A stretch of DNA of 5,116 nt from Thermoplasmata archaeon (lineage in GTDB: Archaea > Thermoplasmatota > DAOVMN01), in the NCBI GenBank assembly GCA_030630685.1, contig DAOVMN010000199.1:1-5116 (forward strand), given 5' to 3'. Below, in pieces: positions 1-5,116 of this stretch (position 1 is the first letter of the stretch; every line of letters starts with the position of its first letter). Under the pieces are notes generated by a model. It was given only the letters and a program-made list of their open reading frames with translations, searched no databases and was not told where the DNA came from. A program made the translations under genes and the position numbers.

Positions 1-916
1 CAGTGGCCGGAATAATACTGTCTAAATGGCTCTTTCCCTCGATTGACCAGCCGCGTGCGTAGTCCTGTGAAACGAACTGCTCTCCAGTGAGCCTCAGTTC
101 TCCTGATACCCCGGCAAGCCTCAGACTTTCCTTTGCATATCTCTCCACAACCCCGGCATCGGATTTAAGGCCCACAAGATATTTCCCTTCCCCATTTCGG
201 AACACGCCGGGAGAGTTCAGCACAAGCCAATCCCCCATTGTCCTGCCCTTCACCGCTTCCATTGGGTCTTCAATCTTTCTCAGTCCCTCGAATTTCACGA
301 GACCGTAGCCCTTTGACCTGAATCCCCCAATACCGAAGAAGAGGCCTGCCTTCTCAAGTGCCTTCATCACCTCTGACTCCAGCCCCTCCTCTACAAGGCA
401 TCTGAAATCAAACACGCTTCCCTGCACAATGGCCTCGATGTTGTAGGGTGAGAGCGGTTCATCACTCCCGGGAGAGGCGTGTCCCTTTCTCATAATCGGG
501 CATTTTGTGGAGATTGTCCGTTTCAGTTCAGGCGGGCTCAATCTGCCTATTTTCAGCCCTTCAATGAGAATAAAGCCCCCTGATTTCTTTCCCTCGTGTC
601 CATCCTCAGGACAGGGTTCCATATCACGCAGTCGTCTCCCGCACCTCTTGCACCATTTCAGATGCCCGGGCACGGCCACAGTTCCTTCTGGAAGCGCAGG
701 CCTGAAATAAATCCCTGTTTCTGGCGGAGCCTCTTTTATCCTGAGCTCCTCAAACAGCCCCCTGTCCTCATGGAAGAGATAGTTCCCAAGCATCCCTCTG
801 ATGGCCCGTCCCGGGATGTAGCTTAGTGTGGGATAGAAGTTCCCTGTCTGAAGTCCGCTCCCGAGATGCAGTGGAGAGAGTGCTCTGATTTTTCCCGAAA
901 TTACAGAAAAGCTCAT
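1..916 (-). CDS. csx10: Csx10-like RAMP protein of a type III CRISPR effector (Cas5 group), 3' end outside window
   Basis: The frame opens with ATG at 916-914 and stays open for 305 codons to the window edge, so the C-terminus is missing. Visible features: an N-terminal RAMP strand with SPLHLGSG (residues 14-21), the YIPGRAIRG motif (33-41) typical of Csx10, Csm4 and Cmr3, a likely zinc site formed by C89, C92, C102 and H107, a glycine-rich RAMP loop GIGGFRSKGYG (195-205), and a GWSIEG segment (289-294), which in these families comes shortly before the C-terminal glycine loop. The family caps the 5' handle of the crRNA and contacts Cas10 in the type III complex. The start overlaps the stop of the Csm3-like gene in an ATGA, and GGGGGTGAG (928-920) lies 3 bases upstream, so the start is well set. 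The RAMP assignment is firm; Csx10 rather than Csm4 or Cmr3 is a judgement from the motifs and gene order, recalled and not searched. Confidence 0.72.
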   Translation of the reverse strand, partial: MSFSVISGKIRALSPLHLGSGLQTGNFYPTLSYIPGRAIRGMLGNYLFHEDRGLFEELRIKEAPPETGIYFRPALPEGTVAVPGHLKWCKRCGRRLRDMEPCPEDGHEGKKSGGFILIEGLKIGRLSPPELKRTISTKCPIMRKGHASPGSDEPLSPYNIEAIVQGSVFDFRCLVEEGLESEVMKALEKAGLFFGIGGFRSKGYGLVKFEGLRKIEDPMEAVKGRTMGDWLVLNSPGVFRNGEGKYLVGLKSDAGVVERYAKESLRLAGVSGELRLTGEQFVSQDYARGWSIEGKSHLDSIIPAT

Positions 917-1545
917 TTTCTCACCCCCATGCTCTCAACAAGTTCGTCAATTGAGGAAGGCAGCAATTCCATCTCTGCGCCCCCCAGCCCTCGGGACCTG
1001 TCCTTTCCAAGTCCGTACCATCCGGCAGAGGCCACCGCTCCTTTCAGCAGCCCTTCCTCCTCCGGCTTCAGTGGGCGGCGAATAACAATGAAGCCCTCAA
1101 ACACGCTGCCTGCCTCCATGATTTTCTCGGAATACAGCCCACCATCTACACCGCTCTCCTTCTCCCTGTTCATGGAAACATGTGTTCTAAGGGGGGAAAC
1201 CTCACCCTTCGCCATTCTCGCATCGTAGAACCGCAGGACTCCTTCCCTATATTCCGTGTCCCTCTGATTCGGGTATCCGAACATCCCGCAGATTGGGCAT
1301 TTTTCTTCATTGGGGCAGCGGAATCCTTCCTTCATGTCCGTGATATTGCAGGGTTCAAGGCCCTTTGCGGAGAACCAGATTCTTTCCGCCTCTGTGCGAA
1401 CCACCCCCTTGGTGTGTGAGCCCGGGATGTAGGGCCGCCCATCCTTGTCCCTTAAAACATCGATTGTCGAGCCGTGAATCCGGCCAGTGGTGTGAAAGTT
1501 ATCCCGGAATGTTATTCTGAGTTTCATCACATCTGCCTCATTCAT
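913..1545 (-). CDS. csm3: Csm3-like RAMP protein (Cas7 group), type III CRISPR backbone subunit
   Basis: This 210-residue protein is a single-domain RAMP, the usual size for a Csm3/Cmr4-type subunit that polymerises along the crRNA and cuts target RNA at regular intervals. It shows an N-terminal strand LRITFRDNFHTTG (9-21), then STIDVLRD (26-33) followed by RPYIPGSHTKG (37-47); D29 sits where the catalytic aspartate of Csm3 lies. A likely zinc-binding insert has C66, C77, C83 and C86. RTHVSMNRE (120-128) and GGLYSEKIMEAGSVFEG (135-151) match the central RTRVSID and GTVFEG-type motifs of the group, and GLGKDRSRGLGG (178-189) is the glycine-rich RNA-binding loop. The ATG at 1545 overlaps the preceding TGA and has a perfect RBS 5 bases upstream; a second ATG at 1527 (M7) is a weaker alternative. 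Subtype-specific naming (Csm3, Cmr4 or a III-D Cas7) cannot be settled by eye. Confidence 0.85.
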   Translation of the reverse strand: MNEADVMKLRITFRDNFHTTGRIHGSTIDVLRDKDGRPYIPGSHTKGVVRTEAERIWFSAKGLEPCNITDMKEGFRCPNEEKCPICGMFGYPNQRDTEYREGVLRFYDARMAKGEVSPLRTHVSMNREKESGVDGGLYSEKIMEAGSVFEGFIVIRRPLKPEEEGLLKGAVASAGWYGLGKDRSRGLGGAEMELLPSSIDELVESMGVRK

Positions 1546-2000
1546 CCTTCATCACCTCCTCCCCAGACCATTGGAGTAAGCATCTTCATGTCCTTTACAA
1601 GTCTCTTATTCTTCAGGTCAGACACAAGCCCTTCTACCTCTTCAATCCCGCTGAACATTTCCTTTTTTGAGGCACGGGAATAGAGGTATTTCACGGTATC
1701 CAGAAGGTTTACCTCCCCTTCCTCCAGCCCCACCATTGTGGAGATCCACTGCCTTAATTTCCTTTTCTCACCGCTCTTCTCATCCGCTTCAATGATGCCG
1801 TTGAGATAAAACCTCAGCCTTGAGAAGACCCGCTCGTCCTTACTCTTATCCTCTAATCCGAACACGAACACCTCAGAATCCTCAACTGGCATGGATGAGC
1901 TCACCGCGCTCACCGCAAGGGAGCCGGCAGGCCTGATAAAGATGCCTGTCTCCGGGTTTGTTTTCACCTCTTTCCTGAATTCCCGCTTTGCCTCACTCAT
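1542..2000 (-). CDS. cas10: C-terminal part of Cas10 (end of Palm domain plus helical domain), in frame after an amber codon
   Basis: Read under the standard code this is a 152-residue ORF from ATG at 2000-1998. It lies in exactly the same frame as the Cas10 ORF upstream and is separated from it only by one TAG and nine sense codons (FLQERAEGL). Those nine residues run without a break into MSEAKREFRK, as an amphipathic helix that normally follows the GGDD strands of Cas10. SLAVSAVSSSMP (28-39 of this ORF) resembles the FHLVSSS-type strand closing the Palm domain. The rest is charged and helix-rich, like the C-terminal D4 domain. It ends at TGA 1544-1542. GAGGG (2009-2005) lies 4 bases before the ATG, so independent restart is possible. 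The helical end could be mistaken for a Csm2/Cmr5 small subunit, but the N-terminal part does not fit that. Confidence 0.8.
   Translation of the reverse strand: MSEAKREFRKEVKTNPETGIFIRPAGSLAVSAVSSSMPVEDSEVFVFGLEDKSKDERVFSRLRFYLNGIIEADEKSGEKRKLRQWISTMVGLEEGEVNLLDTVKYLYSRASKKEMFSGIEEVEGLVSDLKNKRLVKDMKMLTPMVWGGGDEG
1551..1560 (-). promoter_or_regulatory. Full-length Shine-Dalgarno for the Csm3-like gene
   Basis: AGGAGGTGAT is fully complementary to the conserved 3' end of 16S rRNA (ATCACCTCCT) and lies 5 bases before the ATG at 1545. It fixes that start over the ATG at 1527, and it lies inside the last codons of cas10, as expected for translational coupling. Confidence 0.85.
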
Positions 2001-2011
2001 GAGTCCCTCTG

Positions 2012-2027
2012 CCCTTTCCTGAAGGAA
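2012..2027 (-). repeat. Small inverted repeat directly 3' of the cas10 TAG
   Basis: The minus strand immediately after the TAG reads TTCCTTCAGGAAAGGG. TTCC and GGAA can pair around a TTCA loop, or CCTT and AAGG around CAGGA. It is a short, weak hairpin whose only point of interest is its position next to the amber codon; such a short repeat in coding sequence may well be chance. Confidence 0.3.
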
Positions 2028-2030
2028 CTA
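2028..2030 (-). other. In-frame TAG within cas10: candidate amber readthrough (pyrrolysine?) or nonsense mutation
   Basis: The codon falls between LPV and FLQERAEGL. Frame from 3878 to 1542 is 2337 bases, exactly 779 codons, with this TAG as the only interruption before the TGA. Translation on both sides reads as one Cas10 protein. At this position Cas10 proteins often have an aromatic residue after a PL or PV pair (as in KYPLYR-like segments), and TAC or TAT to TAG is one change. In archaea that use pyrrolysine, TAG is read as Pyl, in some lineages across the proteome. Whether this organism has pylT and pylS is not visible here. Alternatives are a recent nonsense mutation, a working split gene, or a base-call error. 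Confidence 0.6.
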
Positions 2031-3878
2031 AACAGGCAAGCCGCTGTCCGCCACAGCAATCCCTGCGCAGGCGGCAACAAGGGGTTCTCTTCCCTTGAAG
2101 GAAAATCTTGTCTTTATTCTTTGCATAAAATCATGCACAAACTCCAGAGCCGCCTTTGCATTGATGAGCAGGAAAACATCATCCCCTCCGGCATAGATCA
2201 CCTCAAGTCCAATGTGCTCCTTTTTCTCAGCATTTTTTGCATGCAGCAGTTCCATGTGCTCGGTCCACATCTCAGCAATGCTCTTTTTCAGTGTCTCCCT
2301 GAAAAGGCGGTCAAAGCTCTCGCTCTTGTAGTTGTATTCCGCCGGGGTCATGGTCTGGGTAAAGAATACACCTATCATGTTGCCGTCAATCTGAACAGTC
2401 GCCATCTTTGCTCCAAGGTCCTCTGTGGTTCTCGGAATCAGACCACCATCCACATGGTTGTTCGTGGAATTCAGAAATTCATTCTTCACAATAAACTCAT
2501 CCTGATTCTTTCCTCTTCCCTCTCTTCCTGCCTCAAGTTTGGCATAACACACTTCGCAGAGTTTTTCCTCCTTATCTCCCACCCACTCCTTTCTTGTGCC
2601 TTTCCCTTTCCTGCACTCCTCGCAGAGTTCTCCTTCCTTCACACTCAGAGCCTGAAGGGCACGGGTCCGATTCTTCATCTCAATGATATTCTCAAACATT
2701 TTCTCAAGCACACCATCAAAGCCGCCGCCGATCTTATTGTAGTCGAATTCCCTGATAAGGATGGCGGGCTCCAGTCCTCCACTGCTGAGCTCTTTCACCT
2801 TTCCTTTTACCTCTCTTTCAATGGCCTCTCTGTCCGCACTCACAGGCAGAAATCCCATGACCTTTCCGCCGCCTGAAAATAGCACCACCTCCTCGCACCC
2901 AGCGGCCTTCTCTGCGAGAATCTGCGACACCTCTTCCTCGACCTTTCTCACAATCTCGCTTCCTCCTCTCATCAATGGAAGGCGCTTTGATTCCATGATG
3001 AACCTCTGAATCCCGCTGATGTCCATGAGAAATAGGGCAACCGTTTTATCCGGCAGTCTCCCGCTACCGAGGTAGGCGTAAAGCTCACCATTGACGGTTT
3101 TATCATCAAGGATTTTCACGCTCTCCCATCTGCTGAACTCCCGCTCTGACTTCAGTGTTACCTTTCTATGATTCCTTTCCTCGCCTTTTCCAAGAGTGAA
3201 TTCCTCCCCTCCGGAGATTTCGGGATTCATGCGGATTTTATGCGGGAAGATGGCATCCTTTGACCGGATTGTCACCTCCATACTCTCACCCTGGGCAAAC
3301 CTCTCCCTGCTCCCATCCGGCCAGTCCACAAAGACCTCGTAAACCCTGTCGGCAGCCGAGGCAATGCTGTCTGCGTTCGCAAGAACATTCTCGTCGCCTG
3401 TTGGACCGTCCCTCTTGTGGTGTTTTGACACAAATCGGATGATTTCATCCTTCCAGCCGTAGATTTCCGGTCTGTTCGCAAATGGCTCCATCAGTTCTTC
3501 AACAATCTTCACCGAGCTTTCAACATGATTCATGTAGCTTTCAATCTTTCCAATGTCGTGCAGCAGAGCCGCAGTCCTCAGAGCCTGCACCTTTTTTCGT
3601 TCCCAGCCCTCATCAATGGCTCTGCAAACCGCAATGGCCGTGGTATTCCTGAGATGGTGGTAAAGTGAACAGACAGGAAGCCTGGTGTCCGCGGCAATCC
3701 TTGAAAGACCCTCCGTTTTCTGCAAGGTCTCAGAGACGGCCTGCGCAAATTCCTCAAGAGTTTTTGGCTCATCATTTTTTATTGTTTCTCTCACTCCTTT
3801 TATCGTATCCACTGGGGTAAGCTTCACCGACTCCCTGGCTTTTGTAAACCAGTTTACAACTCCAAATGTTCCGTCCAT
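2028..3878 (-). CDS. cas10: Cas10 (Csm1/Cmr2 family), HD nuclease and GGDD cyclase subunit, up to an in-frame TAG
   Basis: This is the large subunit of a type III effector. The 616 residues before TAG hold, in order, an N-terminal HD domain with YHHLRNTTA (73-81), LLHDIGK (105-111; H107, D108), KHHKRD (152-157) and ANADSIASAADR (167-178); a first Palm-like domain with FLMDISGIQRFI (283-294) and LFSGGGKVMGF (333-343); a zinc finger with C419, C422, C441 and C444; and a second Palm with YAGGDDVFLL (562-571), the cyclic-oligoadenylate synthase motif. Both DNase and cyclase motifs look intact. The ORF stops eleven residues into the strand and loop CAGIAVADSGLPV, in mid-domain, which leaves it shorter than normal; with the following frame it reaches 778 residues. 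The ATG at 3878 has GAGG (3889-3886) 7 bases upstream. It is the first gene of the cas10-csm3-csx10 overlap group. Confidence 0.93.
   Translation of the reverse strand: MDGTFGVVNWFTKARESVKLTPVDTIKGVRETIKNDEPKTLEEFAQAVSETLQKTEGLSRIAADTRLPVCSLYHHLRNTTAIAVCRAIDEGWERKKVQALRTAALLHDIGKIESYMNHVESSVKIVEELMEPFANRPEIYGWKDEIIRFVSKHHKRDGPTGDENVLANADSIASAADRVYEVFVDWPDGSRERFAQGESMEVTIRSKDAIFPHKIRMNPEISGGEEFTLGKGEERNHRKVTLKSEREFSRWESVKILDDKTVNGELYAYLGSGRLPDKTVALFLMDISGIQRFIMESKRLPLMRGGSEIVRKVEEEVSQILAEKAAGCEEVVLFSGGGKVMGFLPVSADREAIEREVKGKVKELSSGGLEPAILIREFDYNKIGGGFDGVLEKMFENIIEMKNRTRALQALSVKEGELCEECRKGKGTRKEWVGDKEEKLCEVCYAKLEAGREGRGKNQDEFIVKNEFLNSTNNHVDGGLIPRTTEDLGAKMATVQIDGNMIGVFFTQTMTPAEYNYKSESFDRLFRETLKKSIAEMWTEHMELLHAKNAEKKEHIGLEVIYAGGDDVFLLINAKAALEFVHDFMQRIKTRFSFKGREPLVAACAGIAVADSGLPV
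3842..3859. repeat. 18-base inverted repeat at the start of cas10
   Basis: TTGTAAAC and GTTTACAA (8-base arms, 2-base spacer) form a near-palindrome over codons 7-12 of cas10 (VVNWFT), about 20 bases past the start codon. It could fold in mRNA near the start or bind a regulator, but it is coding sequence and may be chance. Confidence 0.45.
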
Positions 3879-3918
3879 ATTTATGCCTCGAATATTTTGG
3901 TTCTAATCCTGTCATTCT

Positions 3919-3926
3919 CATTTAAT
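3919..3926 (-). promoter_or_regulatory. Possible TATA-like element for the cas10 operon
   Basis: The minus strand carries ATTAAATGAG about 45 bases before the cas10 ATG. A start site some 26 bases downstream would give a leader of roughly 19 bases that includes the GAGG Shine-Dalgarno at 3889-3886. The match to a TATA consensus is modest, and cas10 could instead be read through from cas6. Confidence 0.35.
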
Positions 3927-3928
3927 CA

Positions 3929-3949
3929 GGTAACCAATGATCGGTTACC
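3929..3949. repeat. Perfect inverted repeat GGTAACC-N7-GGTTACC between cas6 and cas10
   Basis: Two 7-base arms (3929-3935 and 3943-3949) are exact reverse complements around a 7-base spacer. It lies directly upstream of the possible cas10 TATA element and 18 bases past the cas6 TAG. The spacing suits an operator for a dimeric archaeal regulator. It lacks a following T-tract, so a terminator is less likely. Confidence 0.6.
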
Positions 3950-3964
3950 ATGAATCATCCAATC

Positions 3965-3970
3965 TTACTA
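3965..3970 (-). other. Tandem stop TAG-TAA ending cas6
   Basis: After HPVKP the minus strand reads TAG then TAA. If TAG is a stop here, TAA is redundant. If TAG is decoded as an amino acid, Cas6 gains just one residue before TAA. The arrangement is compatible with either code and does not by itself decide between them. Confidence 0.9.
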
Positions 3971-4750
3971 AGGTTTAACAGGATGAATGGTCAATTTACC
4001 AAAACAATAACTAATATGTTTCCCTATCTGAATAACATTGAGGATTGATAATATCTGTGAAAGTTCCTCTAAATGTTTTGAATCGATCTCCAGGCGATAT
4101 GAAGCATTCCCCACAATTCCCTTTAGGAAGATTCGCCTGCCAAGATTGTTTTTGTATTCCTCATTCACGATCTTGTAATCAAAGTTAAGGATCTCAGATT
4201 GTACCTCTCTCATCTCTTTGGATACCTTAAATGGATAGGCATCCTCAAAATAATATTTCGCATACCTGTTAAAGCTCCTCACACCTGCTACTATCAGTTC
4301 GTTAAACAAAGGGGCAAATCTTGCTATGTTCTTCACCTTCAGGGAGAGTGGGGTAACGAATTCAGCAGTCAATTCATTATTGGCAGTAATCTGAGGAAAT
4401 AACTCTTCTGTGAGAATAACTCTTTTCGCCATAAAATCTGTGCCCTTTACCTTCTTTCCTGTATTACTCGCTACAGCATCTACAAGAGCCCTCATCCGTT
4501 CATATTCTGCTTTCAAGAATATGATATTGAGATATATTCCATCCTCAGTTTCCAGGGGATAGATGAAAAATGGCATTACATCATATTTTCTATCAAAGAA
4601 ATAATTACGCAATTCCTTACTCTCATAGATTGAACCCAGAAACCACCCACGAAGAGCTGCACCGCAGAAATCGCAGCCCTTGATCCTTCGAGGCTGAATT
4701 AATATTTGAAGTCTGTAATAATGGCCATCAGCTAAATTAACCATAATCAT
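3968..4750 (-). CDS. cas6: Cas6-type RAMP protein, probable pre-crRNA processing endoribonuclease
   Basis: The 260-residue protein has two RAMP-like halves. Near the N-terminus is KGCDFCGAALRGWFLGSIY (24-42), matching the F-x-G-x-x-LRG motif of a Cas6 branch. The second half has FVTPLSLKVKN (131-141), FLKGIVGNASYRLE (208-221) and ILNVIQIGKHISYCFGKLTI (236-255), the C-terminal glycine-rich loop that binds the repeat RNA. In relatives the loop usually reads SYGFGK; here C249 replaces a glycine. The size is normal for Cas6. No catalytic histidine can be assigned safely by eye. The ORF begins at ATG 4750, but a second ATG at 4744 (M3) is better placed under the TATA box and may be the true start. 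It ends in TAG followed at once by TAA. One 60-base line inside it (4201-4260) counts 37% GC against 53% for a line inside cas10 (2581-2640), so it may have a separate origin. It has its own promoter and is 89 bases from cas10. Confidence 0.82.
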   Translation of the reverse strand: MIMVNLADGHYYRLQILIQPRRIKGCDFCGAALRGWFLGSIYESKELRNYFFDRKYDVMPFFIYPLETEDGIYLNIIFLKAEYERMRALVDAVASNTGKKVKGTDFMAKRVILTEELFPQITANNELTAEFVTPLSLKVKNIARFAPLFNELIVAGVRSFNRYAKYYFEDAYPFKVSKEMREVQSEILNFDYKIVNEEYKNNLGRRIFLKGIVGNASYRLEIDSKHLEELSQILSILNVIQIGKHISYCFGKLTIHPVKP

Positions 4751-4764
4751 GGCAAATACATCAT

Positions 4765-4772
4765 TTTATAAA
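4765..4772 (-). promoter_or_regulatory. Archaeal TATA box for cas6, leaderless-type
   Basis: TTTATAAA, preceded on the minus strand by purine-rich GGGAAACTA as a possible BRE. Its centre lies about 24 bases upstream of the ATG at 4744 and about 18 bases upstream of the ATG at 4750. Archaeal TATA boxes centre near -26, so transcription would begin at or next to the second ATG, with no room for a Shine-Dalgarno, and none is seen. The box is itself a palindrome, but no gene starts on the plus strand nearby. Confidence 0.65.
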
Positions 4773-4805
4773 TAGTTTCCCGCCCAAAGGACCTGGGTAC
4801 TTAGA

Positions 4806-4837
4806 AGTTGGGGTTTGTCCTGTCAACTCAAACCCAA
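4806..4837. repeat. Stem-loop with two alternative pairings between the isomerase gene and cas6
   Basis: TTGGGGTTTG (4808-4817) pairs with CAAACCCAA (4829-4837) with one bulged G. AGTTG (4806-4810) can instead pair with CAACT (4824-4828), which excludes part of the first stem. It lies downstream of the isomerase stop and upstream of the cas6 promoter, so it may be a transcription end or processing structure. No sequence repeat of it is seen, so it is not a CRISPR array. The rest of the 4751-4939 gap shows no gene or tRNA. Confidence 0.45.
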
Positions 4838-4939
4838 TGACCTAAGGTTCCATTAAGTTTAATTCATTGCCAGGAGCGACTAAAACGACCACACGCAAAC
4901 CAATAGATAATGAAATATCATCGCTCACCCACAACTGCC

Positions 4940-5116
4940 TCACAGCCCTATCATGAACTCCTTCCCCTTAAGCGAGGACTCGTAGCTATTGGACTCCAGG
5001 ATGTAATTCCCCTTGTAACCCATCTCCTCCAACCGCCCGATAACCCAGGGAAAATCGATCGCCCCATCGCCGGGTGTGAGGTGTGCGTCCCCCTCCCCGA
5101 CATTATCGTGCAGATG
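4940..5116 (-). CDS. C-terminal end of a xylose-isomerase-like TIM-barrel protein (sugar phosphate isomerase/epimerase family), 5' end outside window
   Basis: The open frame from the window edge to TGA 4942-4940 gives 58 residues. It begins HLHDNVGEGDAHLTPGDG and continues with AIDFPWVIGRLEEMGYKGNYILE (19-41 of the fragment). The H-x-HDN...D-H...G-x-G-x-IDF pattern is typical of the last strands of the AP-endonuclease-2/xylose-isomerase-like fold, where the histidine and aspartates bind a divalent metal. The exact enzyme activity cannot be told from this tail. It is on the same strand as the cas genes but 189 bases from cas6, which has its own promoter, so a role in CRISPR function is unlikely. 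Confidence 0.85.
   Translation of the reverse strand, partial: HLHDNVGEGDAHLTPGDGAIDFPWVIGRLEEMGYKGNYILESNSYESSLKGKEFMIGL

Noticed and set aside
866..1228. A 120-codon plus-strand frame opposite the Csm3-like gene.
   Set aside because: It is rich in Ser and Pro, as expected from antisense reading of a coding strand, and has no supporting RBS or domain.
1542..2000. Reading this ORF as a Csm2/Cmr5-like small subunit.
   Set aside because: It is in the same frame as cas10, lies just past a lone TAG, and its first part completes the Cas10 Palm domain; the helical tail is the normal Cas10 C-terminal domain.
2121..2876. A 251-codon plus-strand open frame opposite cas10.
   Set aside because: It shows no recognisable domain, is low in charge patterning expected of a real protein, and lies antisense to a clearly conserved Cas10.
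3929..3949. The intergenic inverted repeat as a cas6 terminator.
   Set aside because: It is not followed by a run of T on the minus strand, and archaeal terminators rely mainly on T-tracts; an operator fits better.
4751..4939. A CRISPR array or tRNA in the gap upstream of cas6.
   Set aside because: No direct repeats with regular spacing are present, and no cloverleaf with a GGTTCGA-type arm can be drawn.

Overview
The window carries part of a type III CRISPR-Cas effector operon, read entirely on the minus strand, flanked at the high-coordinate end by the tail of an unrelated metabolic gene. Archaeal features point to an archaeon, probably euryarchaeal: a TTTATAAA TATA box close to the cas6 start codon with no Shine-Dalgarno (a leaderless-type promoter), and a full-length AGGAGGTGAT ribosome binding site inside the operon. 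No 16S or other taxonomic marker is present, so the lineage is inferred only.

In transcription order (from high to low coordinates): the C-terminal 58 residues of a xylose-isomerase-like TIM-barrel protein (5116-4940); a 189-base intergenic stretch with a hairpin and the cas6 promoter; a Cas6-type crRNA-processing RAMP protein (4750-3968) that is clearly more AT-rich than its neighbours; an 89-base gap with a perfect inverted repeat, a TATA-like box and an SD; cas10 (from 3878); a Csm3-like Cas7-group RAMP (1545-913); and a Csx10/Cas5-group RAMP (from 916) that runs off the low-coordinate edge. The last three genes are joined by ATGA overlaps and must be one operon. The mix of Cas10, Csm3-like and Csx10-like proteins suggests subtype III-D or a relative. 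No CRISPR array, small subunit, adaptation gene or cyclic-oligoadenylate effector is visible.

The most notable point is in cas10. The reading frame meets a TAG codon (2030-2028) after residue 616, inside the catalytic Palm domain just after the GGDD strand-loop. It then continues in the same frame, without another stop, through the missing end of the Palm domain and a helical C-terminal domain to a TGA at 1542. The joined frame is 779 codons, a normal Cas10 length. The three other genes whose ends lie fully in the window and that do not involve this codon end with TGA (two) or with TAG immediately backed by TAA (cas6). This fits amber decoding, for example as pyrrolysine in a Pyl-using archaeon. 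A recent nonsense mutation, a truly split Cas10 with translational restart at 2000, or a sequencing error remain possible.

Working together, Cas6 would cut precursor crRNA; the Cas7- and Cas5-group RAMPs would hold the crRNA and cut target RNA; and Cas10, with both its HD nuclease and GGDD cyclase motifs, would cut DNA and make cyclic oligoadenylate on target recognition, provided that the TAG is read through or the two halves associate.
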